Shown: piece by piece, positions 32,445-33,976 of the stretch
How the letters are laid out: every line of letters starts with the position of its first letter
How positions within the stretch are numbered: the stretch's first letter is position 1
DNA from: Terriglobia bacterium
Lineage (GTDB): Bacteria; Acidobacteriota; Terriglobia; 20CM-2-55-15
NCBI GenBank assembly: GCA_036496425.1
Contig: DASXLG010000013.1
Location: forward strand, 1 to 33,976
Direction of reading: 5' to 3'
DNA length: 33,976 bases
Program-made: the position numbers and the translations under genes
The notes under the pieces: generated by a model
Database searches by the model: none
What the model saw: the letters and a program-made list of their open reading frames with translations, nothing else
Told to the model about the DNA's origin: nothing

Positions 32445-33929
32445 TCAGGCGCGCAGCCTGCTTCTTCGGAAACCGTAAAAGAAGTAAATAACCATTCCCA
32501 CGACGAGCCACAAAGCAAAACGAACCCATGTGATCCACGGTAATCCCAGCATCAGGTAGATGCACGATGCGACGCCGAGCAGCGGCAGCACCGGCGACCA
32601 GGGGACCCTGAACGTCCGCCGGCGGTCCGGCTCGCGGTGCCGCAGAATAACGATGCCGATACACACCAGAATGAACGCGAACAAAGTGCCGATGTTGGTC
32701 AGATCCACCATCTCGTCGATGCTGGTGAACATCGCGCAGACTCCGACCGCCACTCCCGTGAGGATTGTCGTGACATGCGGCGTCCGGAACCTCGGATGGA
32801 CTTTGGCAAACGAGTGCGGCAACAAACCGTCACGCGCCATCGAAAAGAAGATGCGAGGCTGTCCGAGCTGAAACACCAGCAATACTGCCGTATGCGCAAC
32901 AACGGATCCGAATGCCACGATGCCCACAAACAGATTGGCATAACGGCCGATGTTGGCATACTGCAGCGCCATGGTGAGCGGCTCGGCCTGTTCGGTTGCG
33001 AGTTTTTGTTTCAGCACGGGAAACGGAATGATTCCCGTGAACACCGCCGCCACCAGAATGTAGATTACCGTCGAGATGATCAGGGATCCCACGATACCGA
33101 TCGGCAAATCCCGGCTTGGATTTCGAGTCTCTTCCGCAACCGTGGACACCGCATCGAAGCCGATGTACGCGAAAAACACGATGGCCGCGCCAGCCTGTAC
33201 GCCCGCCCACCCGTTGGGCATGAAGGGATGAAAGTTGGCGCCATGCATGTATCCCCAACCGACTGCGATAAAGAAGCCGAGGACGATGAGCTTGAGCACG
33301 ACCATCATCGTGGTCATCGTCGCGCTTTCGCGGATTCCGATCACGAGGACGACGGTTATCGCCGCCACAATGCCGAACGCCAGAATGTTGAAAACAATCG
33401 GAACGCCGAAAACGTGAGGCGCGCTCTGGAGCAGCCCGGGAATACGCGCCGCTGTGCGGTAATCGGTCGAGATCCAGTCCGGAATGGTGATGCCGAATCC
33501 CGAAACCAGCGTCTTGAAATAGTTCGCCCAGCTGATCGCGACCGCGACATTCCCGACCGCATATTCGATGATCAGGTCCCAACCGATGATCCACGCGATC
33601 AGCTCTCCCAGCGTCGCGTAAGCATAGGTATAAGCGCTTCCGGAAATCGGGATCATGGCGGAAAATTCCGCGTAACAGAGGGCTGCGAATCCGCACGCGA
33701 TCCCGGTGAACACGAACGAGAGAATAAGTGCCGGGCCCGCGCCGGGCCGTGTCGGATCGCCCGCAGCGGCCGTGCCGATGGTTGCGAAGATCCCGGCGCC
33801 GATGATGGCTCCGACGCCGAGCGCCGTTACATCGACAGGACCAAGCACTTTCTTCAGCCGGCTCTCAGGCTCCTCCAGATCTGCGGCGAGCTGATCCATG
33901 CTCTTACGCCGGAAGAGGTCTTTGATCAT
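32445..33929 (-). CDS. APC-superfamily amino acid permease
   Basis: This 494-residue inner-membrane protein has about 12 helices. The first conserved segment is LGVGAIIGAGIFATIGTAAA, and later come YAEFSAMIPISGSAYTYAYA and AYIGFDAVSTVAEETRNPSRD. These are hallmarks of amino-acid/cation symporters of the cationic amino acid transporter branch. The substrate cannot be read off. The ATG overlaps the TAA of an upstream gene by one base (TAATG), so it belongs to the same operon as the aldolase and shell genes. The link between an amino-acid permease and an aldolase microcompartment is not obvious. Confidence 0.93.
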   Translation of the reverse strand: MIKDLFRRKSMDQLAADLEEPESRLKKVLGPVDVTALGVGAIIGAGIFATIGTAAAGDPTRPGAGPALILSFVFTGIACGFAALCYAEFSAMIPISGSAYTYAYATLGELIAWIIGWDLIIEYAVGNVAVAISWANYFKTLVSGFGITIPDWISTDYRTAARIPGLLQSAPHVFGVPIVFNILAFGIVAAITVVLVIGIRESATMTTMMVVLKLIVLGFFIAVGWGYMHGANFHPFMPNGWAGVQAGAAIVFFAYIGFDAVSTVAEETRNPSRDLPIGIVGSLIISTVIYILVAAVFTGIIPFPVLKQKLATEQAEPLTMALQYANIGRYANLFVGIVAFGSVVAHTAVLLVFQLGQPRIFFSMARDGLLPHSFAKVHPRFRTPHVTTILTGVAVGVCAMFTSIDEMVDLTNIGTLFAFILVCIGIVILRHREPDRRRTFRVPWSPVLPLLGVASCIYLMLGLPWITWVRFALWLVVGMVIYFFYGFRRSRLRA

Positions 33930-33976
33930 TACCTGGCCATGCCTGCATCGTACATACGGCCGTACTCCAGGTATTG
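33929..33976 (-). CDS. C-terminal end of an unidentified gene cut by the window edge
   Basis: Fifteen codons, reading QYLEYGRMYDAGMAR and TAA, are open to the right edge. The stop overlaps the permease ATG as TAATG, the same coupling seen elsewhere in the window, which supports a genuine upstream gene. The fragment is too short to identify. Confidence 0.5.
   Translation of the reverse strand, partial: QYLEYGRMYDAGMAR

Overview
The window reads as Gram-negative bacterial DNA of moderately high G+C, packed tightly and mostly in operons. Many genes overlap by 1-4 bases (TAATG, ATGA, GTGA) and several use GTG starts. I lean towards Acidobacteriota, or a soil or uncultured relative. The reasons are the NHLP/YcaO peptide cluster, the small microcompartment operon with three EutN-type proteins, and a GCGGGCTAAAGCCCGC palindrome of a kind I associate with such genomes. 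No rRNA or other taxonomic marker is present, so this is inference.

Bases 1 to about 28.8 kb form one biosynthetic cluster for a ribosomally made, post-translationally modified peptide (RiPP). Two near-identical 125-residue precursors (9940 and 16382) have a nitrile-hydratase-like (NHLP) leader, a double-glycine cleavage site and a 13-residue core made almost only of Ser and Cys (CCC-S/T-P-CCC). Export genes lie at the left: the tail of one HlyD-type adaptor, a C39-peptidase ABC transporter, a second ABC transporter with a long N-terminal extension, a Rieske oxygenase and a second HlyD. Next come an unrecognised HExxH protein and a cyclic-nucleotide-binding-fold protein. The middle holds precursor 1, an asparagine synthetase-like enzyme with a B12-type radical SAM protein on the minus strand, a second Rieske oxygenase and precursor 2. 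After precursor 2 come two tandem 753-residue fused cyclodehydratases (E1-like/YcaO), a SagB-type dehydrogenase and an alpha/beta hydrolase. A TolC-like outer-membrane lipoprotein, a membrane protein of possible M50 type, and a large TPR-like protein with a RiPP-recognition-like C-terminus close the region.

The probable logic is as follows. The leader docks on winged-helix recognition domains. YcaO enzymes turn Cys (and perhaps Ser/Thr) into azolines, and the SagB enzyme oxidises them to azoles. Rieske, radical SAM and asparagine synthetase-like enzymes tailor the peptide. The C39 domain cuts after Gly-Gly, and ABC/HlyD/TolC parts export the product. Both precursors sit in a duplicated promoter-leader-gene-terminator unit, and the two copies bracket the tailoring genes.

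From 28.8 kb to the right edge lies an unrelated minus-strand operon: a partial gene at the edge, an amino-acid permease, a class II aldolase with a probable encapsulation peptide, one hexameric (BMC-H) and three pentameric (EutN/CcmL) microcompartment shell proteins, then ruvA and ruvB. I saw no tRNA, rRNA, CRISPR array, transposase or integrase.
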